Below are positions 8,122 through 17,067 of a stretch of 64,000 nucleotides of DNA, in pieces. The stretch's first letter is position 1. Each line of letters opens with the position of its first letter. The notes under the pieces are model-generated. The model was not told the origin of the DNA, ran no database searches, and was given only the letters and a program-made list of their open reading frames with translations. The stretch comes from Yersinia enterocolitica subsp. enterocolitica (GTDB taxonomy: Bacteria > Pseudomonadota > Gammaproteobacteria > Enterobacterales > Enterobacteriaceae): NCBI RefSeq assembly GCF_901472495.1, contig NZ_LR590469.1, forward strand, positions 1,054,001-1,118,000, read 5' to 3'. Made by a program: the position numbers and the translations under genes.

Positions 8122-9456
8122 TTATTTAGTCTCGCGCTTCATCGTCATTGGAAGTGTGGTATTGGCATCATAACGGCCTTTACAATCAGCAATACCGGTA
8201 AGACCTTGCTTACAGACGATCTCAGGCATTTGATATTTTGAACCATCACTACACTGCGCCCTATAGCGGCTGTTAATCACCAAATTCCCCGATTTCATTA
8301 GCCCGGCGGTAATGTTGGCCTGGCAGGTGACATTGTCACCGTGGGTAATTTTTACCGTGCCTTTACCATTCTTAATCTGATATTTCAGGCTCGGTGCTCT
8401 ACCGGTCTGGGCGGCTTTAATATCGGGGCTGACGCGCCAGTTGCCATTAAGGAAGGCGGTCGACCCCACCTTAACCGCATCGAACGGGAGGATCAGCGCA
8501 CTCTTGCTCTGTGCGGCAGTTAACTCTGGTGCAGCAACCGGTTGTTGTACTACGACAGGTGCCGGGGGAACAATGGTGGCATGTTCTAGCGGGAGTTTTG
8601 GCTCCAGCAACGGCGGAGTCATCTTGATAATCGGTGTGCTGGCTTCTGGCTCGGCTTTATCTTTAACGACTTTATCTTCAGCTACCTTATCTTTAGCCAC
8701 CGCTGGCTTAGCCTCGGGAGCCGCCGACGCACTTTCCGGTATTCCGCCACTGAATTGCACGATTAATGCGATAATTAATGCCACAACGGGCAATGCCCAG
8801 CTTAATCGCAGCCAACGAGATGTCTTTTTCTCAGGCAGGGAGGGCGGTACCGGTTCTGGCGTCGGCTCGATGGCTGGCGCAATGTCGGCTGGCAGTGGTG
8901 GTTCGCTAATCGCGGCAACCGGCGGCGCAACCGGTGCAACGCTCAGTGGTGAGAATGTCGGCTCAATAGCTTCAGCTGTCTGTCGTAAGCAATCGAGTGG
9001 GTCAGTTCGTGTTTTCTGATCCTGACTGACAAATCCCCAAAAAGTCAGTACCGGTTTACCTGCCACCAGATAAACATGATTCTGATCGGGAAATTGCAGG
9101 GTTTTGGCCAGCAACACACCGAATAACCGCTGAGCGGCTTTATCTGATTTTTGCGCACGCAGACATAAATCATTGGCACTGGAGAGGCAGGCAGACAGTT
9201 GTTTTATCGCGGATTTTCGCTCTGTGGTACTGGCCGCAACCCATGAGGTGACTTTACCTTCAATAGGCGCATACCAGTCAATACGGTCACCTTGTTCATT
9301 GAGCTGAGGGATCGCCAGACAATCGGCAATCGGCTGCTGTTTTTTGAGACGCAATGCCTCTCTAATCTGAAGTGCAGCAGCATAAACCGGTTGTCCGTTT
9401 TCGCCCAACGCCAGAATATCGTCCAAACTACCACTGCGTAAAAATGATTTCGCCAC
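8122..9456 (-). CDS. srfA: SrfA family protein with one transmembrane segment
   Basis: First gene of srfABC, 444 aa. The N-terminal 200 residues look cytoplasmic, followed by a Pro/Ala/Glu-rich stretch, then a single hydrophobic segment (LSWALPVVALIIALIVQF, around 220-240). A Lys/Glu/Ala-rich linker (KPAVAKDKVAEDKVVKD) leads to a C-terminal domain with several cysteines (VTCQAN, AQCSD, IVCKQ, ADCKG), consistent with an oxidised periplasmic domain. This layout suggests an inner-membrane anchor connecting periplasm to the SrfB/SrfC proteins inside; function unknown. The ATG at 9456 opens the operon; no clear promoter was identified upstream. Confidence 0.82.
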   Translation of the reverse strand: MAKSFLRSGSLDDILALGENGQPVYAAALQIREALRLKKQQPIADCLAIPQLNEQGDRIDWYAPIEGKVTSWVAASTTERKSAIKQLSACLSSANDLCLRAQKSDKAAQRLFGVLLAKTLQFPDQNHVYLVAGKPVLTFWGFVSQDQKTRTDPLDCLRQTAEAIEPTFSPLSVAPVAPPVAAISEPPLPADIAPAIEPTPEPVPPSLPEKKTSRWLRLSWALPVVALIIALIVQFSGGIPESASAAPEAKPAVAKDKVAEDKVVKDKAEPEASTPIIKMTPPLLEPKLPLEHATIVPPAPVVVQQPVAAPELTAAQSKSALILPFDAVKVGSTAFLNGNWRVSPDIKAAQTGRAPSLKYQIKNGKGTVKITHGDNVTCQANITAGLMKSGNLVINSRYRAQCSDGSKYQMPEIVCKQGLTGIADCKGRYDANTTLPMTMKRETK

Positions 9457-9933
9457 GCAAAAGAGACCTTTTCAAAGCAGAAAATAAAGTGTTATCTGCG
9501 ACAGTGACTATTTTAAGGTCTGCGAGGGAGAATCAAACGTGGGAATAAGTGGCAAAATGGGGCGCTGTTTGCCAGTAAAGCGGGTTCTCAGGATTTACCC
9601 TGCAACGAAACTGGTTTTTCCGTTACAGGGTATTATTGATTGACTCAAAGACAATAGACGCGGCAACGTCTCAGACTGTTGACTAAGTTGATTGAAGGGG
9701 AAATGTTCCGTTGGGTCGTAGTCGCGTAAGCGACCGAAGCGCCCCGAGGGACAGTCGCCCCGTCATACACCTGGTTCATTGCTGGGTTTGTCATCAAGCT
9801 CAGACGTGACAACACCGTTTGCAATAGCAACATTTAATCAATTTTGGCACGGTAAAATAAGTTGGAACGCCGCGTTAAGTCAGCTATTTTTAATATGAAT
9901 AAATTACTTTATAAACAAACTTCTTATAAATAG
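9457..9933. other. Intergenic region upstream of srfA
   Basis: No convincing gene. It contains a hairpin with arms ACCCTG-C-AACG (9597-9607) and CGTT-A-CAGGGT (9621-9631), and one copy of a structured dispersed repeat (9697-9774). The srfA promoter and the end of the transporter transcript should both be here. The last 90 bases next to the transporter are AT-rich without an obvious terminator. Confidence 0.5.
9697..9774 (+). repeat. Dispersed structured repeat, copy A
   Basis: About 78 bp that align with 60971-61048 with one single-base indel and scattered substitutions. The shared core reads CCGTTGGGTCGTAG, then a 5-bp hairpin GTCGC-GTAA-GCGAC (9721-9734), then GAAGCGCCCC. It is not related to the ERIC elements in this window. 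Identity of the family is unknown to me. Confidence 0.7.
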
Positions 9934-11292
9934 CTATGTCAGACTCTCAACCTGTTTTGTTGTTTGTCTTCTGGCCACAATACCTGCGGTAATAAAAGTG
10001 AGCAGGGCAGAGAGCAAACCGGTAACAATCCAGAATATTGATAATGTATGGAAGTTATAAAGTGTTTTGCCTGCTTCTATTACGGAGGTTTTATCAATAA
10101 TAACCCCGGTAATAAACTCACCTAACCCGGCACCGGCATAGCTGGCAATACCAATCGTGCCCAGCGCTGCGCCCGCGGCCTTTTTGGATGAAATATCAAC
10201 GGCAATCAAGCCGCCAAGAAAACAGGTTAATGCCCCTATTGTGGCACCGAAAATAATCATCGCTAATATATCGGTATAATGGTTTCGAGGCATAAATATC
10301 ATTAAAGCAAAACCAAACGTATTTAATAAACCTATTATTCCGGCCATAACACTGCGATTACGCGGAAAGAATTTGTCTGATAAAATACCGGCGATAATAG
10401 TGCCAAATATACCGGCAATAGCATTTACCCCGATGATACCTGATGCTTCCAGCGTGGTATATTGTTTCGCTTGTTGCAGGAAGAAAATACCCCAAGAATT
10501 CACCGCGTAGCGGTCGATATACATAAATGCTGACGCCAATGCGAGTGTCCATAATGCCGGATTACGCAGTGACCAAAGTTGGCTTTTTAATACTGAAGTT
10601 TTCTCTTCAGCCACACTTTCTGGCTCATTTCGAATCACACTGATAGGCGGGTAACTGGCACTTTGTGGCGAGTCCGTCATAAACAGCAAAATCAGGACAA
10701 TCCCAACCACGCCCAGCATGGCGGTGGTGAAATAACCAAACTGCCAGCCAAAACCGGCAATCACCGCCGCAATCACCATATAGGTGACAGCCTCGCCGAT
10801 ATTGTGTGCCGTTGACCAAATGGAGTAAAACGTTCCCCGTTCTTTATCGCCATACCAACGGGCTAATGAAACCACACAAGGGCCGACCCCCATTGATTGC
10901 GCCCAGCCATTAATACCCCAAAATAGTGTCAGCAGCAGGGCATTGGTAGTGGTGCCCATCATAAAGTTCATACCGGCACTGAGTAGCAGCCCCAAACTCA
11001 TAAACCGCACGACATTGGCATGGTCAGCAATAAAACCATTCACTAACTTACCGATGGCGTAACAGAAAAACAGCGCTGAACCAATCATGCCCAACTCGGT
11101 TGGGGTGATGCCAATTTCCACCAATGCACTTTTGGCGACGGTGAAAGAGAGACGGCAAACATAAAACATCACATAAGCCACCGTCATCGACAAAAACGTG
11201 CTCCAGCGCAGAGTGATAAACTTCTTCTCATTAAACACCCCTTGTGGGGCTATCGCCGGTGCAGCTTTAAAGAAAGCGAAAATACCAGACAT
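9934..11292 (-). CDS. MFS transporter, organophosphate:phosphate antiporter (UhpC/GlpT-like)
   Basis: Inner-membrane carrier of the OPA family, which exchanges sugar phosphates or glycerol-3-phosphate for phosphate. About 452 aa with roughly 12 hydrophobic helices; the N-terminal region TLRWSTFLSMTVAYVMFYVCRLSFTVAK and the YGDKERGTFYSIWSTAHNIGE loop are typical. I start it at the ATG at 11292, with GGAG 7 nt upstream; the frame stays open to 11340. It follows an inositol-monophosphatase-like gene and a LacI regulator on the same strand, so it may import a phosphorylated sugar or polyol. The substrate cannot be read from sequence; UhpC-type sensing is less likely as no uhpAB is present. Confidence 0.85.
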   Translation of the reverse strand: MSGIFAFFKAAPAIAPQGVFNEKKFITLRWSTFLSMTVAYVMFYVCRLSFTVAKSALVEIGITPTELGMIGSALFFCYAIGKLVNGFIADHANVVRFMSLGLLLSAGMNFMMGTTTNALLLTLFWGINGWAQSMGVGPCVVSLARWYGDKERGTFYSIWSTAHNIGEAVTYMVIAAVIAGFGWQFGYFTTAMLGVVGIVLILLFMTDSPQSASYPPISVIRNEPESVAEEKTSVLKSQLWSLRNPALWTLALASAFMYIDRYAVNSWGIFFLQQAKQYTTLEASGIIGVNAIAGIFGTIIAGILSDKFFPRNRSVMAGIIGLLNTFGFALMIFMPRNHYTDILAMIIFGATIGALTCFLGGLIAVDISSKKAAGAALGTIGIASYAGAGLGEFITGVIIDKTSVIEAGKTLYNFHTLSIFWIVTGLLSALLTFITAGIVARRQTTKQVESLT

Positions 11293-11488
11293 AATTTCAC
11301 TCCAGATAGCGGATAAGCAAAATACACGCTGATTAAGCATTCTCCCGAGATTCCGTAAGGGGAGCGATTGATCCTTAATATTGTTGTGAGTGTGTAGGGT
11401 ACATAATCAGAATGCTGTTGCTGTTCCAGACAATAAGTAAGTAGATAGTAGATAGTAGATAGTAGGCACCGCCCACTACTTCGGTCAG

Positions 11489-12301
11489 CTATGACTTCAG
11501 TGGTTGCTTAACAAATTCAGTCAGTTGCTGATAAACCTGTGGATTGGCCATCAAGACTACGTTGCCTTTTTGCAGCCCGCCATCAGCCAAAAAGTTATTG
11601 GTTATACCACCGGCTTCGCGTACCAGAACTATCCCTGGCAGGCTGTCCCACGCATTCATATGGGGCTCGTAGTAGCCAATCAGCCGCCCGGCAGCCACCT
11701 GCGCGGTCATCAATGCGCCGGAACCGCTGCGCATAAACATTCCTCCGGCATGCAGCAGATGGTGGAGAAAGGGCAGGAAATCCTCTGGCGTGACACGGTG
11801 TGAGGTGCCAGCCCCCATCACTCCATCGCGTACATCTTTGCCCGGATGAACCTGGATAGGCTTACCATTGAGAAATGCACCGCCACCCCGGCAGGCATGG
11901 AACAGTTCCTGATGATTGGGATCGTAAACAACACCAATAACCGGTTCGCCATCGACAATCACACCGACAGAAACACACCAGGTATGCAGCCCGTTCAGGA
12001 AGCAGGCGGTTCCATCTATCGGATCAACCACCCAGGTACAAGCGGCATTGGCATGACCTCCGCCGGTTTCTTCCCCCAAGAAATCATCCATTGGGAAGCG
12101 CTGTGCAATCATATTGCGGGTCAATGCTTCGACTTCGCGGTCAGCCATACTGACCACATCCTGCAAATCATTGCCTTTGTGTTGTATCTCTAATTCTTGT
12201 CGTTGCTGGTAAAAACCGAATGCCATAAAGCCAGCAGCTTTCGCGACATCACAGGCAAATTGATAGCGGGAATCAATGTCCGTCGCGCTTAATCTGGTCA
12301 T
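11489..12301 (-). CDS. Inositol monophosphatase family phosphatase
   Basis: 270-aa Mg-dependent, Li-sensitive phosphatase family member acting on small phosphate esters such as inositol-1-phosphate, histidinol phosphate or PAP. Metal-binding motifs are intact: GEE (76-78), DPIDGT (93-98) and W218-D219 in WDSLPG with REAGG after it. Cytoplasmic. Its place between a sugar-phosphate type transporter and a LacI regulator suggests it dephosphorylates the imported compound; this is inference. A palindrome with central CG lies 22 bases upstream of the start and could be the LacI-family operator. Exact substrate unknown. Confidence 0.88.
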   Translation of the reverse strand: MTRLSATDIDSRYQFACDVAKAAGFMAFGFYQQRQELEIQHKGNDLQDVVSMADREVEALTRNMIAQRFPMDDFLGEETGGGHANAACTWVVDPIDGTACFLNGLHTWCVSVGVIVDGEPVIGVVYDPNHQELFHACRGGGAFLNGKPIQVHPGKDVRDGVMGAGTSHRVTPEDFLPFLHHLLHAGGMFMRSGSGALMTAQVAAGRLIGYYEPHMNAWDSLPGIVLVREAGGITNNFLADGGLQKGNVVLMANPQVYQQLTEFVKQPLKS

Positions 12302-12322
12302 ATCAAATACTCCTTGTTAGCT

Positions 12323-12340
12323 TTTGCACTCGTGTGCAAA
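12323..12340. promoter_or_regulatory. Candidate LacI-family operator
   Basis: Palindrome TTTGCACTCGTGTGCAAA with 7-bp perfect arms and a central CG, the usual centre of LacI-family operators. It lies just upstream of the phosphatase start and downstream of the LacI gene, so it could let that regulator control the phosphatase and transporter. Confidence 0.5.
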
Positions 12341-12440
12341 CAAAGAAACTCATGTGGCCGGTAACAACTCTGCTACATGATAATGGCGATAATGAAAATA
12401 TTATTCCGTGATCGCTTGCACATAAAACAAATCATTCATT

Positions 12441-13436
12441 TTATGCTGATTGTCGAACAACCAATTCCACTGGAATCGTCTTTTGTACCGAAGGTTGTTC
12501 AAAGCGACGAATGCGATTTACCAGTAAATTTACCGCAGTTTGCGCCAAACAGTCGGTATCTTGCCGGATAGTCGTTAATTGGTAGGCGGCGTAGGTTGCC
12601 TGTGGGATATCATCGAAACCGATGATTCGAACCGGTTGCTGGGGCAGATGGCGGTGTAAATAATCCATTGCGCCCATTGCCAGCATATCGGTGGCACAGA
12701 ATAACCCATCGAGATCAGGGCACTGTGCTACTAAGGCCGCCGCAGCATCCCAACCCGCTTCATAACCGCCTTTCTCACAAAAAATGCTCGCGAGTGGCTG
12801 CCCGTGGGCTGTTAATGCTTGCTCAAACCCATGATGGCGTTGGCGGGTACTGAAATTGTGGGCATTTTCACCAATAAACCCGGCGGCCGTCACTCCTTGA
12901 GCTAACAGGTGCTGGGCCGCCAAGGTCGCGCCTTGCGCATTATCACTGCAAACCTGATCTGCTCCGTCTAATTCGGTCTGGCGATTGATCAAGGTGACAG
13001 GGATTTTTCTGGCGAGATACTCTTCGGCTAAGGAGAGGGGGGGAGCGCCAGAGGTAAGAATCACACCGGCCACATGGTAACTCAGTAACTCTCGTAGCTG
13101 AGGTTCCAATTGCCTGGGGTCATCGGCGTTCATCAACAGCGGCATAAACCCTTGAATCGCCAGATGATGGGCCAATGGAGCCAACAATTTACTGCGAAAT
13201 GGGTTATCAAAACCCGCCGTCACTAATCCGATAAAATTACTGCTGCCGGTTATCATTGAGCGCGCAATAATATTGACCTGATAGCCAAGTTCAGTTGCCG
13301 CCGCCTGAACGCGCTGGCGTGTTTTTTCTGAAACAGAGGCTCCGGGAGTAAAGGTGCGTGAAACCGCGGAACGAGACACACCCGCTAGCCTGGCAACATC
13401 ACTGGCGGTAACCCAACTGTTTTTTGCTTCGCTCAT
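12441..13436 (-). CDS. LacI family transcriptional regulator
   Basis: Repressor-type protein with an N-terminal helix-turn-helix (VTASDVARLAGVSRSAVSRTF, near residues 9-29) and hinge, then a periplasmic-binding-protein-like effector domain (IIGFDDIPQATYA near the C terminus). The start is taken at ATG 13436 (MSEAKNSW); the frame extends to a TTG at 13478. It is the first of three leftward genes with the phosphatase and OPA transporter and probably controls them in response to the transported substrate. Effector unknown. Confidence 0.87.
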   Translation of the reverse strand: MSEAKNSWVTASDVARLAGVSRSAVSRTFTPGASVSEKTRQRVQAAATELGYQVNIIARSMITGSSNFIGLVTAGFDNPFRSKLLAPLAHHLAIQGFMPLLMNADDPRQLEPQLRELLSYHVAGVILTSGAPPLSLAEEYLARKIPVTLINRQTELDGADQVCSDNAQGATLAAQHLLAQGVTAAGFIGENAHNFSTRQRHHGFEQALTAHGQPLASIFCEKGGYEAGWDAAAALVAQCPDLDGLFCATDMLAMGAMDYLHRHLPQQPVRIIGFDDIPQATYAAYQLTTIRQDTDCLAQTAVNLLVNRIRRFEQPSVQKTIPVELVVRQSA

Positions 13437-13584
13437 CTTACTGGCTCGGTATTGTTTTGCGGTGGGCGCTTGCGGCAAGTATACGTTTCTGTCGATGTTG
13501 AATCATTAGTATTTTCGCGCTAAGACATTTAGATTATCAAAACAGCAAATCAGATTGCTGACCAAGCCAACGGAAGGAAATACC

Positions 13585-15045
13585 GTGAATCAATCACAAG
13601 CGACAACTCATCTCTCGGCCGTTGAGGCGATAGAGAGGCTGGAGACATTATACGAGGCGGCGCTGAGCGCATTGCGTGATGCTATCAGCGCCTATATTCG
13701 CGATGGGGCTTTGCCTGATGTGGGTGACCGGGCGAAGGGCTTATTTTCATATCCACAGTTGAGTGTCAGTTGGGATGGCCGATTCCGGGATCATCAACGC
13801 ACCAGAGCTTATGGCCGTTTTTCGCGCACCGGTCAGTACAGCACCACAATCACCCGGCCAACATTATTCAAAGAATATCTGACTGAACAGCTGACATTAC
13901 TCGAAAATGAGTACAATGCGGTGTTTGAAGTGACACCGTCACAACAAGAAATGCCGTATCCCTTTGTTATCGATGGCTCTGACCTGATTCTCGACCGCTC
14001 GATGACCGCAGGGCTGGCCCAGCATTTTCCGACCACCGATTTGGCTAAAATCTGTGATGGCATCACTGACGGTATTGATATTGCTGGCGTAGATTTCCCG
14101 CTATCGCATTTTGATGCGCTACGGACAGACTTTTCCCTGGCACGACTCAAACATTACACCGGCACACCGGCAGAACATATTCAGCCCTATATTCTATTTA
14201 CCAATTACAGCCGCTATGTTGATGAGTTTGTCAGCTGGGCCTGTCAGCAGATTCTGGATCCATCCAGCCCTTATAAGGCGCTATCTTGCGCCGGTGGGAG
14301 TTACATCACCGCTGAAAATGCTGAGCCAGAGAAGACAACATCTGATTTGGCATGGAAAAAATACCAAATGCCGGCCTATCATTTAATCGCAGAAAGCGGG
14401 CATGGCATCACACTGGTGAATATTGGCGTCGGCCCCTCTAATGCCAAAACCATTTGTGACCATCTGGCGGTGATGCGACCACACGCATGGCTGATGATCG
14501 GGCATTGCGGTGGTTTACGTGAAAGCCAGGCGATTGGCGATTATGTATTGGCCCATGCTTATTTGCGTGATGACCATGTGTTGGATGCGGTGCTGCCACC
14601 GGATATTCCGATCCCCAGTATTGCTGAAGTTCAACGGGCATTATATGACGCCACCAAAGCGGTGAGCGGTATGCCGGGGGTTGAAGTCAAACAACGGCTG
14701 CGTACCGGAACGGTGGTGACTTCCGACGATCGTAACTGGGAGCTGCGTTTCTCCGCCTCTGCACTGCGTTTTAGCTTAAGTCGTGCGGTGGCGGTTGATA
14801 TGGAAAGTGCCACGATTGCGGCGCAAGGATACCGATTCAGGGTGCCTTACGGCACATTACTGTGTGTGTCAGATAAACCGTTGCATGGTGAAATCAAGCT
14901 GCCGGGGCAGGCGAATCACTTCTATGAAGGTGCCATTTCCGAGCACTTACAGATTGGTATTCGAGCCATAGATTTGCTGCGCGCGGAGGGTGACCAACTG
15001 CATTCGCGTAAATTGCGCACCTTTAACGAACCTCCTTTCCGTTAA
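13585..15045 (+). CDS. amn: AMP nucleosidase
   Basis: Cleaves AMP to adenine and ribose-5-phosphate, a purine salvage and adenylate-pool control enzyme in the cytoplasm. The translated sequence is nearly collinear with E. coli Amn over its full length: ITRPTLF, SHFDALRTDFSLARLKHYTG, the glycine-rich LVNIGVGPSNAKTICDHLAV, and the C terminus HSRKLRTFNEPPFR. The GTG start at 13585 has GGAAGG 8 nt upstream and gives 486 aa, close to the E. coli length of 484; a TTG at 13555 is longer but lacks a ribosome site. Single gene, divergent from the LacI gene. Confidence 0.96.
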   Translation: MNQSQATTHLSAVEAIERLETLYEAALSALRDAISAYIRDGALPDVGDRAKGLFSYPQLSVSWDGRFRDHQRTRAYGRFSRTGQYSTTITRPTLFKEYLTEQLTLLENEYNAVFEVTPSQQEMPYPFVIDGSDLILDRSMTAGLAQHFPTTDLAKICDGITDGIDIAGVDFPLSHFDALRTDFSLARLKHYTGTPAEHIQPYILFTNYSRYVDEFVSWACQQILDPSSPYKALSCAGGSYITAENAEPEKTTSDLAWKKYQMPAYHLIAESGHGITLVNIGVGPSNAKTICDHLAVMRPHAWLMIGHCGGLRESQAIGDYVLAHAYLRDDHVLDAVLPPDIPIPSIAEVQRALYDATKAVSGMPGVEVKQRLRTGTVVTSDDRNWELRFSASALRFSLSRAVAVDMESATIAAQGYRFRVPYGTLLCVSDKPLHGEIKLPGQANHFYEGAISEHLQIGIRAIDLLRAEGDQLHSRKLRTFNEPPFR

Positions 15046-15047
15046 TA

Positions 15048-15995
15048 TCACTGTTGTTGCCCCTCGCGACTGAGGGGTAACGCACTCGTTGCCTCCAACT
15101 GAGAAAACAAGCCAATAATGTGTTGTAACACCGGATCGGATTTTTGCGCCTTATGGATATGCGCATAAATATTAAGTTTACTGCTATCCAGAAACGCTGT
15201 TTTAACTGTTTTCAGCGGTAAAATTGCACACATTTGCCGGGCAAAGAGTGCCGGAGCAAACATCAGAGCATCAGAGTGAGCAGTATGTATCAACAGGTTG
15301 CTAAATGAGGTGCTGCGGTAAGTGCGGTGAACCGTATAAATATCATCGAATGCAACCAAGTATTGTTCTTTTTCGACGGCGTCCTGCGGCAAGATCCACC
15401 CCAGTAACTCTTCAGCCTTTAGCTCTTCAAGGGTAATGGCTTCTTTGACCCGTGGATGGTCACGTCGGCATACCAATACCGAGTTGGACTGAAATAGCGG
15501 GTAGCGCTGAATGGCACTGTCATTTTCCAGACTAAAACCAATATCAATATCGATTTGCCGTCTTCTTAACAACTCAAGCCGTTTTTGCACTGAGGGTTGA
15601 TTGGAGAGAAATTCATACGACAGCGAGTGACCCTGCGGGGGATTTTGCATCATGTAGCCAAGCAACCAGAATTCAACTAATGAACTGCTCCGTATCCTGA
15701 GGGTACGCATAGCAACACCTTGCTGGTTAAGCAGCGCGCTTTTATTGACCCCTGAATCCATCATTTCCAGTGCAGGTTTGAAAATTTTATATAATTCAAG
15801 TGTCAATGCGGTTGGCTGCATGCCAGTTCCGCCTCTAAACATAATCGGATCGTTGTAATGCCTTCTCAGTTTATTCAGCACCACACTGACGGCGGATGCA
15901 CTCATATCCAGCCTTACCGCCGTTTGCGACACCGTTCCTGTTTCGACAATCGCGCATAAAACGCGGGTGAGATTCAAATCAAGTGAGCTATTCAC
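15048..15995 (-). CDS. LysR family transcriptional regulator
   Basis: About 315 aa with an N-terminal winged helix (LTRVLCAIVETGTVSQTAVRLDMSASAVS...LNKLRRHYNDPIMFRGG), more like the LeuO/YbeF branch than the CysB branch, and a C-terminal substrate-binding domain. A GTG at 15995 with GGGA upstream is the preferred start; a TTG at 16007 adds four residues. It is convergent with amn (two bases apart) and divergent from the LuxR-type gene at 16214, so it may control that gene and the autotransporter. Target and ligand unknown. Confidence 0.82.
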   Translation of the reverse strand: MNSSLDLNLTRVLCAIVETGTVSQTAVRLDMSASAVSVVLNKLRRHYNDPIMFRGGTGMQPTALTLELYKIFKPALEMMDSGVNKSALLNQQGVAMRTLRIRSSSLVEFWLLGYMMQNPPQGHSLSYEFLSNQPSVQKRLELLRRRQIDIDIGFSLENDSAIQRYPLFQSNSVLVCRRDHPRVKEAITLEELKAEELLGWILPQDAVEKEQYLVAFDDIYTVHRTYRSTSFSNLLIHTAHSDALMFAPALFARQMCAILPLKTVKTAFLDSSKLNIYAHIHKAQKSDPVLQHIIGLFSQLEATSALPLSREGQQQ

Positions 15996-16213
15996 GCAGG
16001 ATCCCAAATATTATTTTGCTAACTATCAGTATAGACAGCACTTTTTGATTTTCAAAAACTAACTTTTAGCTTTGACGATAGTAATTGATACTTACAGAGC
16101 CTAGATTTACCTCACGAACCTCATAAAGCGTTTTCAATTTATATTTTTCATCGGATTTTTCTGAAGAATTATAAATGCAATCCTAATGACTTAGAGGGGG
16201 ATTCGTAAGGATA

Positions 16214-16927
16214 ATGCCGCTTATGAAAATAGAACCTTTTAAATACCCACATAATAATTGTGGAATTAATAATGCCACTGAAAAGATCAATTTCTTTTTT
16301 TATAGTGATTCTGATTTATTGGCATATTCCCTCAGCCAACTGGTTCAGAGCATCAGTGATATCGATTATGCTCATTTAATTAAAGTAAATTTCTTTCATA
16401 TAACAGTTATTGATGAAACTGTAATCAACATGTTAAGAAGTAGCGTGAATAATGTCATTATATTCGATCTTGATAGTATGTTTTACACTGAAAAAATACA
16501 TGTGATAAATGATCTTAAAAAAACCAATCACACTCTACAGTCAATTGCACTTTGTAACGATCAGGAGTTTTTAATTTATTATAGATTCTATTCATCTTTT
16601 TTTGAGCTTGTTTTAAGAAAGAAAATTAAAATCAATGAATTGACTAAATATCTCGGTGCATTTATTGATGGATTTATCGCGCGACATGGCGAATTCTCAC
16701 CAAGTGAATACGTTTCATCGAAACATTACTTTTATATGTTAACAGATAAAGAATCAGCCATTTTAAAGAAAATCCTGGCTGGAGAAACCAACAAGAAAAT
16801 AGCCAATACATTATTTATCAGTGAGAAAACCGTCTGTAGTCATCGTTCAAAGATCTACTCGAAATTTGGTGTCAGAACATTATCTGAATTATATTCAAGA
16901 TTAAAACATGAATCACTTATTGTTTAA
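16214..16927 (+). CDS. LuxR-type helix-turn-helix regulator
   Basis: 237-aa protein with a C-terminal LuxR/FixJ DNA-binding domain (LTDKESAILKKILAGETNKKIANTL then ISEKTVCSHRSKIYSKFGVRT, about 176-222). The N-terminal part has no recognisable receiver phosphorylation site or autoinducer domain. The gene is much richer in A and T than its neighbours, which suggests horizontal origin. It sits 141 bases upstream of the autotransporter, same strand, and is a plausible activator of it. ATG at 16214 or 16223 are both possible starts. Confidence 0.8.
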   Translation: MPLMKIEPFKYPHNNCGINNATEKINFFFYSDSDLLAYSLSQLVQSISDIDYAHLIKVNFFHITVIDETVINMLRSSVNNVIIFDLDSMFYTEKIHVINDLKKTNHTLQSIALCNDQEFLIYYRFYSSFFELVLRKKIKINELTKYLGAFIDGFIARHGEFSPSEYVSSKHYFYMLTDKESAILKKILAGETNKKIANTLFISEKTVCSHRSKIYSKFGVRTLSELYSRLKHESLIV

Positions 16928-17067
16928 TTTCTTTAAGGTAAAGAAGCAGCAACAAACTTGGCGCTGACAAATTAAATAAAACTAACACTCATCAAATTTA
17001 ATTAAATCTAAAAACCTCATTCCATCAATCGTGGACGGAGCGTTGCTATCTATATTTCGGAGTTTAT

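Noticed and set aside
8441..9019. 192-codon plus-strand frame opposite srfA
   Set aside because: Ala/Gly/Ser-rich antisense of the Pro/Ala-rich linker of SrfA, without ribosome site or domain.
15118..15135. TGTTGTAACA, resembling part of a Ter core
   Set aside because: Lacks the flanking AGTA and the CTAAAG end needed for Tus binding, and lies inside a LysR gene.
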